Assembly: GCA_900770165.1 (NCBI GenBank)
Contig: CAAGJJ010000050.1
Span: forward strand, 1-27,365
Source: Clostridia bacterium
Lineage (GTDB): Bacteria; Bacillota; Clostridia; Oscillospirales; Acutalibacteraceae
Length of the DNA stretch: 27,365 bases
Direction: 5' to 3'
Shown: positions 14,234 through 22,169 of the stretch, one piece after another
Layout of the letters: every line of letters starts with the position of its first letter
Numbering within the stretch: position 1 is the stretch's first letter
Position numbers and translations under genes: made by a program
Notes under the pieces: model-generated
Databases searched by the model: none
The model's input: only the letters and a program-made list of their open reading frames with translations
What the model was told of the DNA's origin: nothing

Positions 14234-15271
14234 CTAAACCCTCACATTGGCTGTAATATATATCTGATTCATACCATGAGATACTTCAAATTTAACCTCT
14301 ACAATGCAAACTGATGGATCATCTTTATCTTGCGTAATTTGGGGTTGATCGTAACCATCAATTATATTTTGTGATTTATACTTTTCAAGCTCAATAGTAA
14401 CCTGAGTAGAAATTGCTTCTCTTGTTGAAGAATTATTTTTTGCACCACTTAATAAATTTGTAAGAACATTTCTCAGCCCCAAGATGACATAGTCTACAAC
14501 CAAAATAGTGTTAACATCTTTAAACGTTGTATCACTATTGTCATCTGTTGTTGTTTTAGAAGTAACAGCTCTTATAACTTCTGTTTGATCTAGCACCGTT
14601 TCAAACGGTGTAATGCCAGCTTGAATATATTCATCTACTTTATTTTCTGTAAGATTTTCAGTTAAGCCCATAATTGAATTAAGCTCTTTTCCATTAAAAG
14701 AAACAGTTGGATCTATTGTTTGCGACAATATACCTGCCAATGCAGCAGCTAAAAAGCAAGATGAAATAGCATTTCCAGATAAATCTACTGGACTTTGTGC
14801 TATAACTATAATTCTTTCGCAATTAAAATATTTTCCAAGAGTCGTCGTATATTCATCTTCAGGATAACTTACAATTCCTATTCTCTCTTTCAGGTTTTTT
14901 GAAGCACTTACTACACTATTTTTTAACTTTCCATGAATCTCCTTGTCTTCACTATCACACACAACAACACATATATCATCTAAAGTTTCAATTTTTTTTA
15001 ATGCTACATCATAGTTATTACTTCCTGCAGAAACAACAGCAACCTTAACAGCACCGTTCTGAAGAATAGTCTCACAAAGCTTGCTAATTAACTCATTATT
15101 TCCAAAAATGCTATAAGCATCTGAAACACTTGTAATATTATATAAAGTTCCTGCATCTGCAGAAGACTTTGCAACAAGCCCTACTGTTTTGCCTATGGGG
15201 TTACCCCATACAATAGAAGAAGCTTCATAATTTGAATAAACTCCTGGTCGCTCTCTTCCAACATAAGACAT
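14234..15271 (-). CDS. Contractile tail sheath protein, XkdK-like (short form)
   Basis: A 345-aa sheath protein starting 'RPGVYSNYEASS' with 'KTVGLVAKSSADAG' and ending 'VEVKFEVSHGMNQIYITANV', the PBSX/clostridial myophage sheath pattern. It is much shorter than XkdK (about 466 aa as I recall) and than the eCIS sheath at 2621-4342, lacking room for large surface domains. The ATG overlaps the stop of the preceding gene by one base (TAATG), with GGGAGA as ribosome binding site. The two sheaths in this window clearly belong to different branches, so the two machines are not recent duplicates. Confidence 0.9.
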   Translation of the reverse strand: MSYVGRERPGVYSNYEASSIVWGNPIGKTVGLVAKSSADAGTLYNITSVSDAYSIFGNNELISKLCETILQNGAVKVAVVSAGSNNYDVALKKIETLDDICVVVCDSEDKEIHGKLKNSVVSASKNLKERIGIVSYPEDEYTTTLGKYFNCERIIVIAQSPVDLSGNAISSCFLAAALAGILSQTIDPTVSFNGKELNSIMGLTENLTENKVDEYIQAGITPFETVLDQTEVIRAVTSKTTTDDNSDTTFKDVNTILVVDYVILGLRNVLTNLLSGAKNNSSTREAISTQVTIELEKYKSQNIIDGYDQPQITQDKDDPSVCIVEVKFEVSHGMNQIYITANVRV

Positions 15272-15756
15272 TATATTTCTCCCTTCACAATAATATTTGT
15301 AATATCTGGTTCATTGGTTTCATTGCCAATAAATGCTTCTAACCTTAAAATACAATTAAGTACAAATGCATTAGCATTTTTGTTAAATTCTATATCTCCG
15401 CTCTCTATACTTAAAATTTGCTCTTTAAGATTATCTTTCATTAGTGTATTGCAAATTCTAGAAAAGACTTCTACAACAGATATACCATTTTGATTTTTAG
15501 GAACATAAATATTTAAAGTAACAAATATTTCTGCTTTTTTACCAAAAAAGTTTTTACTTTCAACTAACCCCAGATATTTTCCAAAAGCTTTATCCTTTAA
15601 CTCAATTTTTTTAACTCCTACAGTAACAAGATTATTTTGTAAAGGATTTTGCCTTTTATAGTTTTTAAATGAATCAATAAATGTAATATCACTTAGCTGA
15701 GTATCTGAACTCAATGTATTAATAACTTCATCAATTATTTCATCAAATACTGCCAA
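15271..15756 (-). CDS. Probable tail terminator / tail completion protein
   Basis: A 161-aa protein encoded between the head-closure gene and the sheath, the usual slot for the tail terminator in this phage type. It has an alpha/beta pattern: an N-terminal helix ('AVFDEIIDEVINTLSSD') followed by strands such as 'NLVTVGVKKIEL' and 'KAEIFVTLNIYVP', a pattern compatible with the terminator fold. Sequence alone is not decisive; the call is based mainly on position and size. Confidence 0.55.
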   Translation of the reverse strand: MAVFDEIIDEVINTLSSDTQLSDITFIDSFKNYKRQNPLQNNLVTVGVKKIELKDKAFGKYLGLVESKNFFGKKAEIFVTLNIYVPKNQNGISVVEVFSRICNTLMKDNLKEQILSIESGDIEFNKNANAFVLNCILRLEAFIGNETNEPDITNIIVKGEI

Positions 15757-15803
15757 AACACACTTTCCTTTCTGTTAATTATCTAACTTATAAATAACCT
15801 TTG

Positions 15804-16169
15804 TTAAGCCAATATATTTGTGTCACCTTCAGTATATATCTGTAAAACAGCCCGAATATATATAATCTCATCTTCTACACTAACAGTATCAACTTTTTGA
15901 ACAATATACTTTTTTAAATCAGACTCCAATATAATATCACCCGGGAAATTATCTAACCTAATATCATAAGGTCCTATGTAAAGATAATTGCTCATATCAA
16001 CAAATCCCGAATCTAAATAATTATTTTGCTGATATAATTTACTAGTCTGCCTTAAAGGCTGTATAAAAGCCTTTGTTTCAATTATTCTATTGTCTTGTTC
16101 AGGTACAGTAATTGTAACTTTTTGGCCAAATTTATTTATATTACTTTTAACCATATTCTTTCTATTCAT
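15804..16169 (-). CDS. Probable head closure (stopper) protein
   Basis: A 121-aa beta-rich protein ('FGQKVTITVPEQDNRIIETKAFIQPLR', later 'YIGPYDIRLDNFPGDIILESDLKKYIVQKVDTV'). The layout, with a 'tag-position, then L-W strand' order, resembles gp16/FII-type stoppers that close the portal channel and dock the tail. It starts two bases after the upstream stop. Assignment is from fold pattern and gene order. Confidence 0.55.
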   Translation of the reverse strand: MNRKNMVKSNINKFGQKVTITVPEQDNRIIETKAFIQPLRQTSKLYQQNNYLDSGFVDMSNYLYIGPYDIRLDNFPGDIILESDLKKYIVQKVDTVSVEDEIIYIRAVLQIYTEGDTNILA

Positions 16170-16171
16170 TT

Positions 16172-16534
16172 TTACACCTGCTTAAAGACAAATTCTTCAT
16201 CTTCCAAAAGATCTGCAATATTTCTTTTCGCATCTTTCCAAACAACAACAGCAGTTTTAATTGATGTATTAGAATTGTCTTCAATTTTAATATCACCAGC
16301 AGTAAAACCATTCATCCCCGTTCCAGACGCCCTATAAAGTGTATATCTATAAAAGCTAAGGGCAGCAGCGGCAGAGGTGAGCCGCCTACTGTTAAGTTCA
16401 AGATCTACATTCTTTTTCAATTTTATCTTAATATCTTCTGCCGCATCGCTACAAATTGGTACCCAAAGCGTCGCTTCCTCTAAAGTTAGATTAGCTACAA
16501 GAGCAAATCTCATTACAATCTCGTCTAAGTTCAA
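16172..16534 (-). CDS. Probable head-tail connector adaptor (gp6/gp15-like)
   Basis: A 120-aa mainly helical protein ('LDEIVMRFALVANLTLEEA', 'LTSAAAALSFYRYTLYRASG', 'AVVVWKDAKRNIADLLEDEEFVF'), directly after the capsid gene, as expected for the adaptor ring that binds the portal. GTG at 16543 is in frame but lies within the AAGGGGTG ribosome binding site; the TTG at 16534, 6 bases further, is preferred. Confidence 0.6.
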   Translation of the reverse strand: MNLDEIVMRFALVANLTLEEATLWVPICSDAAEDIKIKLKKNVDLELNSRRLTSAAAALSFYRYTLYRASGTGMNGFTAGDIKIEDNSNTSIKTAVVVWKDAKRNIADLLEDEEFVFKQV

Positions 16535-16559
16535 ACAGCTCACCCCTTAAAAATATTAA

Positions 16560-17564
16560 TTAAATTTCCATACTTTTTGTTGCAGAATTAAAGATCTTTG
16601 CAAATCCAGCAATAGCACTAACGCATGTCCTTTCAAGTTGCCTATCTATAAGCTTATCATTATCAATAATAATATCTGAAGCTTGTACCATTTCTAAGGC
16701 ACAATTTTTATCTATACCAATTATCTTATCTGATGTAAAATTAGGTACATGAATAAGGTTAGCGCCAGCAGGTGTAACCAAATTTCCAGTTCCATGAAAA
16801 TTAAGGCCTGCGTTAGTATCTTTCATTTCATTAATATTTAAAATAGCCTTTAATGAATTACTATTTCCAAGTATTGTTGTTAATTTGTATGGACTAAGTG
16901 AGGCCCACAAAGTTACTAAATCTCCATAAGCTAAACCAGTTGAAGATACTTTCGTAACACTTCCAGCTGCATTATTATTTCCATCACCATTTAACAACAC
17001 ATCAATGGCATCATCTAACTGTGCACTTGCAATATAAGAGCCTATTTGTTTTAAAATAACAGTAAAAACATCAAGATGCTGAAATCTAAGAGCCTCATAT
17101 GAAGATACAAGCATTCTTCCTCTTTTATGTAATTGAACAAGATTATCTTGAGTTTTTACGGTAATCTCTGGAATAGCTGCACACTCTGCAATATCATTCA
17201 ATTCTCCAGAATTGTCTGAAATAGTTGAAGTAATAGTTCTGTAATCCATTCCTTCTATTTTTGTCGTGGTTGCAATAATTTCAGGTAAAACATTGGCCTC
17301 TTCCATACCCTGCTTTACAGCCCTTGAAATATATTCTGGAAATAACACAGCCGAATCACTTGTTCTAAAAAACTTTTCAACAATATCAGAATTTGGACCA
17401 CTTACCTTAATGTCAAATCTCTTTAACTGACGTCCAAAAGCATCTAATCCTGCAAGTTCAGTGTTTTCATAATTTTCTGATGGATCTAATTTTTCCAACG
17501 TTTTAGTAAACCCTTCACCCTTGTACATACCTTTTTCTAATTTGATAGAATCATAAAATGACAT
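16560..17564 (-). CDS. Major capsid protein, HK97 fold
   Basis: A 334-aa protein with features of HK97-type capsids of clostridial myophages: an N-terminal arm, 'SAVLFPEYISRAVKQGMEEANVLPEIIATTTKI' (arm to E-loop), 'YEALRFQHLDVFTVILKQIGSYIASAQLDDAIDVLLNGDG' (spine helix) and the P/A-domain part around 'AILNINEMKDTNAGLNFHGTGNLV'. It follows the decoration protein and lies in the normal place between protease and connectors. A GGAGG site precedes the ATG. Length is normal for an HK97 capsid without a delta domain, fitting a separate scaffold or the protease's C-terminal tail acting as scaffold. Confidence 0.88.
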   Translation of the reverse strand: MSFYDSIKLEKGMYKGEGFTKTLEKLDPSENYENTELAGLDAFGRQLKRFDIKVSGPNSDIVEKFFRTSDSAVLFPEYISRAVKQGMEEANVLPEIIATTTKIEGMDYRTITSTISDNSGELNDIAECAAIPEITVKTQDNLVQLHKRGRMLVSSYEALRFQHLDVFTVILKQIGSYIASAQLDDAIDVLLNGDGNNNAAGSVTKVSSTGLAYGDLVTLWASLSPYKLTTILGNSNSLKAILNINEMKDTNAGLNFHGTGNLVTPAGANLIHVPNFTSDKIIGIDKNCALEMVQASDIIIDNDKLIDRQLERTCVSAIAGFAKIFNSATKSMEI

Positions 17565-17612
17565 AAAATAACCTCCAAATAATTAAATTTTACAGTAACA
17601 AAAAATCATAAA

Positions 17613-17975
17613 TTAAAATATAAAACCAGCAACCTTATTAGTTTTATCAATACTTACAACTAGTACATCATTACCTGCTGTTGCTGCAATAACTCCTCCT
17701 TCTGTTCCTGCTGTAACTGTGCTATACCCTAATTCAACAGTTGGTGCATTGCTCCCAGTACCATTAGCATATTTAATTTCTTTGTAACCACTCATCTGAA
17801 CACCAACTAAGTTCTCTCTTACACTAACCGCGAAACCACAGAACTTATCGCCACTGCTACATTGTGAAACTTTTCCATTGCTACTAACTTTAACAGGATA
17901 TCCAATTGTTATACTTCCTGTATCTTTTTCAAATGTTAAAATTTTTTCATTATAACCTTCAAAGTTAACTGACAT
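17613..17975 (-). CDS. Probable head decoration protein (DUF2190-like)
   Basis: A 120-aa beta-rich protein with 'GSITIGYPVKVSSNGKVSQCSSGDKFCGFAVSVRE' and 'GVIAATAGNDVLVVSIDKTNKVAGFIF', the pattern of small capsid decoration/cement proteins of the lambda D or DUF2190 type. It lies between protease and capsid genes, the usual place. It would sit on the capsid surface and stabilise the shell after expansion. Confidence 0.7.
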   Translation of the reverse strand: MSVNFEGYNEKILTFEKDTGSITIGYPVKVSSNGKVSQCSSGDKFCGFAVSVRENLVGVQMSGYKEIKYANGTGSNAPTVELGYSTVTAGTEGGVIAATAGNDVLVVSIDKTNKVAGFIF

Positions 17976-18026
17976 TTAAATTCATCCTTTCAACAATTAA
18001 AATAATTCTTATTTGTTTTAAATCAA

Positions 18027-19028
18027 TTAAATCTTAAATTGAGTATTCTTACTTTCCCCTTTTACTTTTTCACTTAGGTTCTTGTTAGACATCAACTGAG
18101 GTTTTTGAGGAATTATATTGCTAGCGCCTGCTTCAAAAGATTTTTTAAATGACTTCAATTCTTCTAAAGTCATTTTATCTGCTACTGTACCCATAATTTC
18201 TGATTCTATATCCGGTTGAGCTATTGAACAAAGTCTAACCACTTCTTTTTTTAGATCTTTTCTATAAATCTCCCCATCTCTTGCTTTTTCTTTTAGCTCA
18301 GAAATAAAATTATATAGTTTTCTAACTTGATCATCGTGAAGTGTAATTTCTTCACCTATAGCTAAAGATTTTATAATATCTTCCATTTTAAATACACCTC
18401 CCCTCATACAAGGGTTAAACCCTTTTATAACACCAGCATTTCTTTGGGCAGGCACAGCAACAAAAGACCATTCATAAGCATCTTTGGGTTCCTCTAATTT
18501 TGTAAAGCATAAAAAGTTTTGATCTCCATATTTTCTTCCTTTAACATGTCTACATGGATTAACTTTTTGGTTAAATCCACATATTGAACATGTAACTTTA
18601 TCTACAGAACAAGAAACACTAACTTCCTTTCGTATTCCGGAATCTAATTCCAAAATAAAATCTTTATTTTTATCAGATATAGGCATATATGCTTTTGCTA
18701 CAAGCCTATAATACTGTTCACCATAACTGGTTGTTTTTCCTTCAACTAATTCAACATTACAGTCAAATATTCTTGCTGTTTGATTTTCACTTTTCATTTC
18801 ATGGTCACAAATTCCAGTTTTACCAATAAACAATTCAGACAATTTATCTAGAGAATCTTTTGTAAAGCATTCATATTCTCTATCGACCTCATTATCACAA
18901 AGGACAACCGAAAAAACATAGATCTCCTCTTTCTTCAAAGGCCTTCTAGTGTAATTATTAATTAAGTTCAGTTCATTATTTTTGGGTTCCCCAAAAGATG
19001 CACTTTTAATAAGATATCCGCTTTTCAT
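18027..19028 (-). CDS. Prohead protease with scaffold-like C-terminus (XkdF-like)
   Basis: A 333-aa protein. Residues about 1-200 are the protease-like half: 'FTKDSLDKLSELFIGKTGICDHEM' contains the expected His region, and 'DAYEWSFVAVPAQRNAGV' matches the end of many phage proheads' protease domains. In between, a Cys/His cluster ('CSVDKVTCSICG', later 'PCRHVKGRKYG') forms a likely zinc site common in this family. The last ~110 residues are charged and helical, as for a fused scaffold. ATG at 19028, 7 bases after AGGAGGT, is preferred to an in-frame ATG at 19055. Precise active-site residues were not assigned. Confidence 0.7.
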   Translation of the reverse strand: MKSGYLIKSASFGEPKNNELNLINNYTRRPLKKEEIYVFSVVLCDNEVDREYECFTKDSLDKLSELFIGKTGICDHEMKSENQTARIFDCNVELVEGKTTSYGEQYYRLVAKAYMPISDKNKDFILELDSGIRKEVSVSCSVDKVTCSICGFNQKVNPCRHVKGRKYGDQNFLCFTKLEEPKDAYEWSFVAVPAQRNAGVIKGFNPCMRGGVFKMEDIIKSLAIGEEITLHDDQVRKLYNFISELKEKARDGEIYRKDLKKEVVRLCSIAQPDIESEIMGTVADKMTLEELKSFKKSFEAGASNIIPQKPQLMSNKNLSEKVKGESKNTQFKI

Positions 19029-19078
19029 AAATATACCTCCTATATGTTTTAACAAGCTTAAAACCAGTAAATTAATAT

Positions 19079-20239
19079 TTATTGTATTTGTAATTTTTTC
19101 TCTATTTCTGCTGCTTTAGCTGATAATAACCTTGCATTTGCACTTTCGACTTCATCTTGTAAGTTAATGTCATTCCAACTAATTTTATATTTGCACATAC
19201 ACCCATTTAATTTCATCCAAATTAAACATATTTTAGATATTACTGGCGTTAACAGTCTTCTATATGTCTCCAATTCACTTGTCATAATATCTGCCTGCTG
19301 GCTGGACATTCTCTCTGTACTAGACCAAGATAATCCTAACAAAAACGGCGGTATAGAAAGTTTTGCAACTATCTGTTCTAACATCTGTCTTGCCGGAATA
19401 TTACTGTCAAGAATTTGATTATCTGCACCTATTACTTTTATGTTCACGTCTCCAACCGCTATGAAGTCACTTACCTCGTTGCTATTATGCATAGCCTTTT
19501 GCCATTCTGAAGCCATTTGTGTAGCTCTATCTTTAGAGCAACTAGCCGCAATAGGATCTGAACCCGGATTATATGTAACAGCGAACCGTACATTTCCAAC
19601 TCTGTCCCAATTAAGACCAATACTATTGTAAATTTTAAGAAGTATTTCGCTAACAAATGGTAATCCCTTGAGTATAGAGGTACCATATACTGAACCAGGA
19701 CTAGGGTTTAAACTAGATACTAAAATAAGTTCAGGATAATTAACAAGTGAAAGATTTCCAAGCTCATCTTTCATATATATTTCAAGGTTAATTGGACTTT
19801 CTGATATTTTAAGTTCAACATCTTTAAGTGATGCATTATATAAAGCACAAACATCAGTAGAGGTTGAATTAGGTATTATCTCACCAATAGCTGTTCCATA
19901 TGTTAAAAGCTGTTCTAAATACGATGAGATAAAGCTTTCTACTCCTTGTCCCGTAGAACCTACTTGAATATTAGATAAAAAATAGTTTATAAGATACTCT
20001 ATTTCTTTATCTTCACAGGTAACCTCAAATCCGCCAATTAATTTGACCGTTTTTAAAATAGCTGCATCAATTATTGGCACCGCTTCACGAATTGCACTAT
20101 AAAGTTGCATATGTATATCTGAAAGTGGTCTGTATTGACTAATTTGTGAAAACGGGTGAGAACATTTAGTAAAAGAGGATGTTTGCACCAATGGTACACT
20201 ATTAAACTGTTTTTCTCTTTTAAAACTTAAAAACTTCAT
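19079..20239 (-). CDS. Phage portal protein
   Basis: A 386-aa portal, the dodecameric channel through which DNA enters and leaves the head. Signs: 'EAVPIIDAAILKTVKLIGGFEV' near residue 60, 'YLEQLLTYGTAIGEIIP', the 'YGTSILKGLPFVSEILLKIYNSIGLNWDRVG' stem/wing helices and 'LSIPPFLLGLSWSSTERMSSQQADI' just before the clip/crown, all typical of clostridial portal proteins. The length is at the short end of the family (often 400-500 aa). AGGAG stands 9-10 bases before the ATG; terminase large subunit lies directly upstream. Confidence 0.88.
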   Translation of the reverse strand: MKFLSFKREKQFNSVPLVQTSSFTKCSHPFSQISQYRPLSDIHMQLYSAIREAVPIIDAAILKTVKLIGGFEVTCEDKEIEYLINYFLSNIQVGSTGQGVESFISSYLEQLLTYGTAIGEIIPNSTSTDVCALYNASLKDVELKISESPINLEIYMKDELGNLSLVNYPELILVSSLNPSPGSVYGTSILKGLPFVSEILLKIYNSIGLNWDRVGNVRFAVTYNPGSDPIAASCSKDRATQMASEWQKAMHNSNEVSDFIAVGDVNIKVIGADNQILDSNIPARQMLEQIVAKLSIPPFLLGLSWSSTERMSSQQADIMTSELETYRRLLTPVISKICLIWMKLNGCMCKYKISWNDINLQDEVESANARLLSAKAAEIEKKLQIQ

Positions 20240-20246
20240 TCTTATA

Positions 20247-21497
20247 TCATCTCCTAGTTGCTATAGCAAAAAATCCATCATTTTGCGATAATAAAATGGT
20301 TGTTACAAAATATCTAATATCATCCATTGCATGGTCATTTTCTTTTATTGGCACATCTTTACTGGCTGAGTTCTCCCATCTGTATAATCCAAATTCCCTT
20401 ATAGAGTCGGTACATGTATTGCAAATTTTTATTTCACCATTTTTAAGAGCAGATGACACTTGTCTAATACCATCAACAACATTATTTTTTGCTGGCAAAA
20501 CCTTAAACCTATCATATTTTTTTATAAGAGTAATAAAACTGGCTGCAGATGGATCTACAACAACAGTACTTACATTAACACCATCCGCAAGCTCACAAAG
20601 GGCCTTATAGTGTTCTTCGTCAGTTCTTTGAATACCTATTTTCCTCGAATCATAATAATATTCTTTTATTCTGTACCATACTCCTCTATACCTACCCCAT
20701 AGACCAAATGATGATGGATTAACTGTCCCATAGTCACATGAAATAGAATATTTTTCAAAAGCAACTTTAGGCACATCTATAAAGTTTTCGTGATTAGACA
20801 TCATTGGATAAACCACACCCTCCGCCGCTACCCATTTTCCTTCTATAAATCTATCGTAAAATGTACCAGAATAAAGATCCCTATATCTTTTAAGCATATG
20901 TGGTTTTATAGAAGGGTTATCTTCCATCCTAAAATGCAAATAAATAGCATTTTTCTTTTCTCGTTCTAATATCCACTCTCTAAAAAACCAATGACCAGGG
21001 TATTCAGGGTTACAGTTAAACCAAAACTTAGATCCTTCCACAGAGCACCTGGCAATAGCTTGTTCTACAAAAGATTTAGGCATAAGTGCTACTTCATCAA
21101 ATAAAACACCCGATAAAGTCATTCCCTGAATCAAGCTTGCAGAAGATTCATCTTTTCCACCAAACAAATAAAATTTGTTAAGTCTTCCATGGTAGGTTAT
21201 TTCTATGAGATTTTGTGAAACTTTTTCATTACATTTAAATCCCATTTCAAGTAAAGTTGGAACTATAGCAGAAACTACATTTCTTCTTATAGACCTAATC
21301 GTTTTTCCACATAAAGCAAAAGAACTATTATTGAATTTATAAAATGACCATGCTATAAAAGATATAGACATGCAAACTGTTTTTCCGCTTCTAATAGCCC
21401 CATCACAAATAAGTGCATCATATTTTTCATATGGACTTCCTCTACACCACCAAGAAAGAGCCTGCATTTGTTTTTTAGAAAAAGTCTGAAATTTCAA
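20247..21497 (-). CDS. terL: Terminase large subunit, PBSX (XtmB) type
   Basis: A 416-aa DNA-packaging motor. ATPase half: Walker A GAIRSGKT (33-40), Walker B VLFDE (131-135), and a 'WFNCNPEYPGHWF' coupling motif (about 159-171). Nuclease half: RNase H-like Asp at 'SCDYGTVNPSS' (D255), 'VVVDPSAAS' (D315) and 'NDHAMDDIRY' (D388, D392). All motifs are present, so the enzyme should be active. The start is TTG at 21497, 8 bases after GGGGGAG. PBSX-type terminases package by headful, which would allow host DNA packaging. Confidence 0.95.
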   Translation of the reverse strand: MKFQTFSKKQMQALSWWCRGSPYEKYDALICDGAIRSGKTVCMSISFIAWSFYKFNNSSFALCGKTIRSIRRNVVSAIVPTLLEMGFKCNEKVSQNLIEITYHGRLNKFYLFGGKDESSASLIQGMTLSGVLFDEVALMPKSFVEQAIARCSVEGSKFWFNCNPEYPGHWFFREWILEREKKNAIYLHFRMEDNPSIKPHMLKRYRDLYSGTFYDRFIEGKWVAAEGVVYPMMSNHENFIDVPKVAFEKYSISCDYGTVNPSSFGLWGRYRGVWYRIKEYYYDSRKIGIQRTDEEHYKALCELADGVNVSTVVVDPSAASFITLIKKYDRFKVLPAKNNVVDGIRQVSSALKNGEIKICNTCTDSIREFGLYRWENSASKDVPIKENDHAMDDIRYFVTTILLSQNDGFFAIATRR

Positions 21498-21526
21498 TTA
21501 CAATACTCCCCCTTATTCTTTTAAAT

Positions 21527-22021
21527 TTATAGGCCTTCACCTTCTAATATACTTACAGTGTGTTCAAGTGCACTATAGAATGAATTTTCATCTTTAGAAT
21601 TACATACACTAACATTTTCTAACTTTTCCAATGCTTTTAACCTATCAAAAAATTTGATTTCCACACCTCCACCTTTCACTTTTCTTATCTCAGATATATT
21701 AAAAAGATCCATATTTTCAAGGTTTACACTATTGGGATCTTCAAGATACAACAGCCTAATTGCATCTGCAATATTTCCAAAAGCAAGTCTTTCATAACCG
21801 CTATAAGTTTTATATAGAAGATTTTTTTGTTTTTCTTCATATAATTTTTCTATCTCCGAATTAACTCTTCTTTTACATAACAGTTTAGCCCCAACCCTTT
21901 CAGGCTTTCTTATGTATCCCGCTTTAATTGCCGATTCCTTTATATTTCCTGTATTTATATAATTGCAGCAAAATTCTTTTTCTTTATCGGTAAGATCTTC
22001 TTTAAAATTTTCATCGTTCAT
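21527..22021 (-). CDS. terS: Terminase small subunit, XtmA-like
   Basis: A 164-aa protein with the usual terminase-small N-terminal helix-turn-helix ('LTDKEKEFCCNYINTGNIKESAIKAGY', then 'GAKLLCKRRVNSEIEKLYEEK') that recognises DNA for packaging. The C-terminal half mediates oligomerisation and contact with TerL. It is the first gene of the phage-like operon. GGAGG precedes the ATG by 12 bases, longer than ideal. The roughly 90-base leader has no convincing sigma-A promoter. Confidence 0.87.
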   Translation of the reverse strand: MNDENFKEDLTDKEKEFCCNYINTGNIKESAIKAGYIRKPERVGAKLLCKRRVNSEIEKLYEEKQKNLLYKTYSGYERLAFGNIADAIRLLYLEDPNSVNLENMDLFNISEIRKVKGGGVEIKFFDRLKALEKLENVSVCNSKDENSFYSALEHTVSILEGEGL

Positions 22022-22112
22022 AACCAGGAATTACCTCCAGTATCCTAATTTCAATACTCCATCAAAAAACGGTATTTTTTGCCCTTATAAAAGCAAATTG
22101 CAAAATAAAAAT

Positions 22113-22152
22113 AAAAAAGGATTGACATTTTATAATAATGTCAATCCTTTTT
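22113..22152. terminator. Two-way terminator between the P-type ATPase and the phage-like cluster
   Basis: A 10-bp stem (22119-22128 with 22138-22147), 9-base AT loop, A run before (22113-22118) and T run after (22148-22152). On the minus strand it ends the ATPase message before the terminase gene, so the phage-like operon should need its own promoter. Confidence 0.85.
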
Positions 22153-22169
22153 AAGACGTAAACTAATAT

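Noticed and set aside
20296..20702. Plus-strand ORFs within the terminase gene
   Set aside because: They lie antisense to intact TerL motifs and lack ribosome binding sites and family-like sequence.
9128..22169. Attachment-site direct repeats around the headed cluster
   Set aside because: I saw no convincing repeat shared by the prfB-side and ATPase-side junctions, and there is no integrase in the window.
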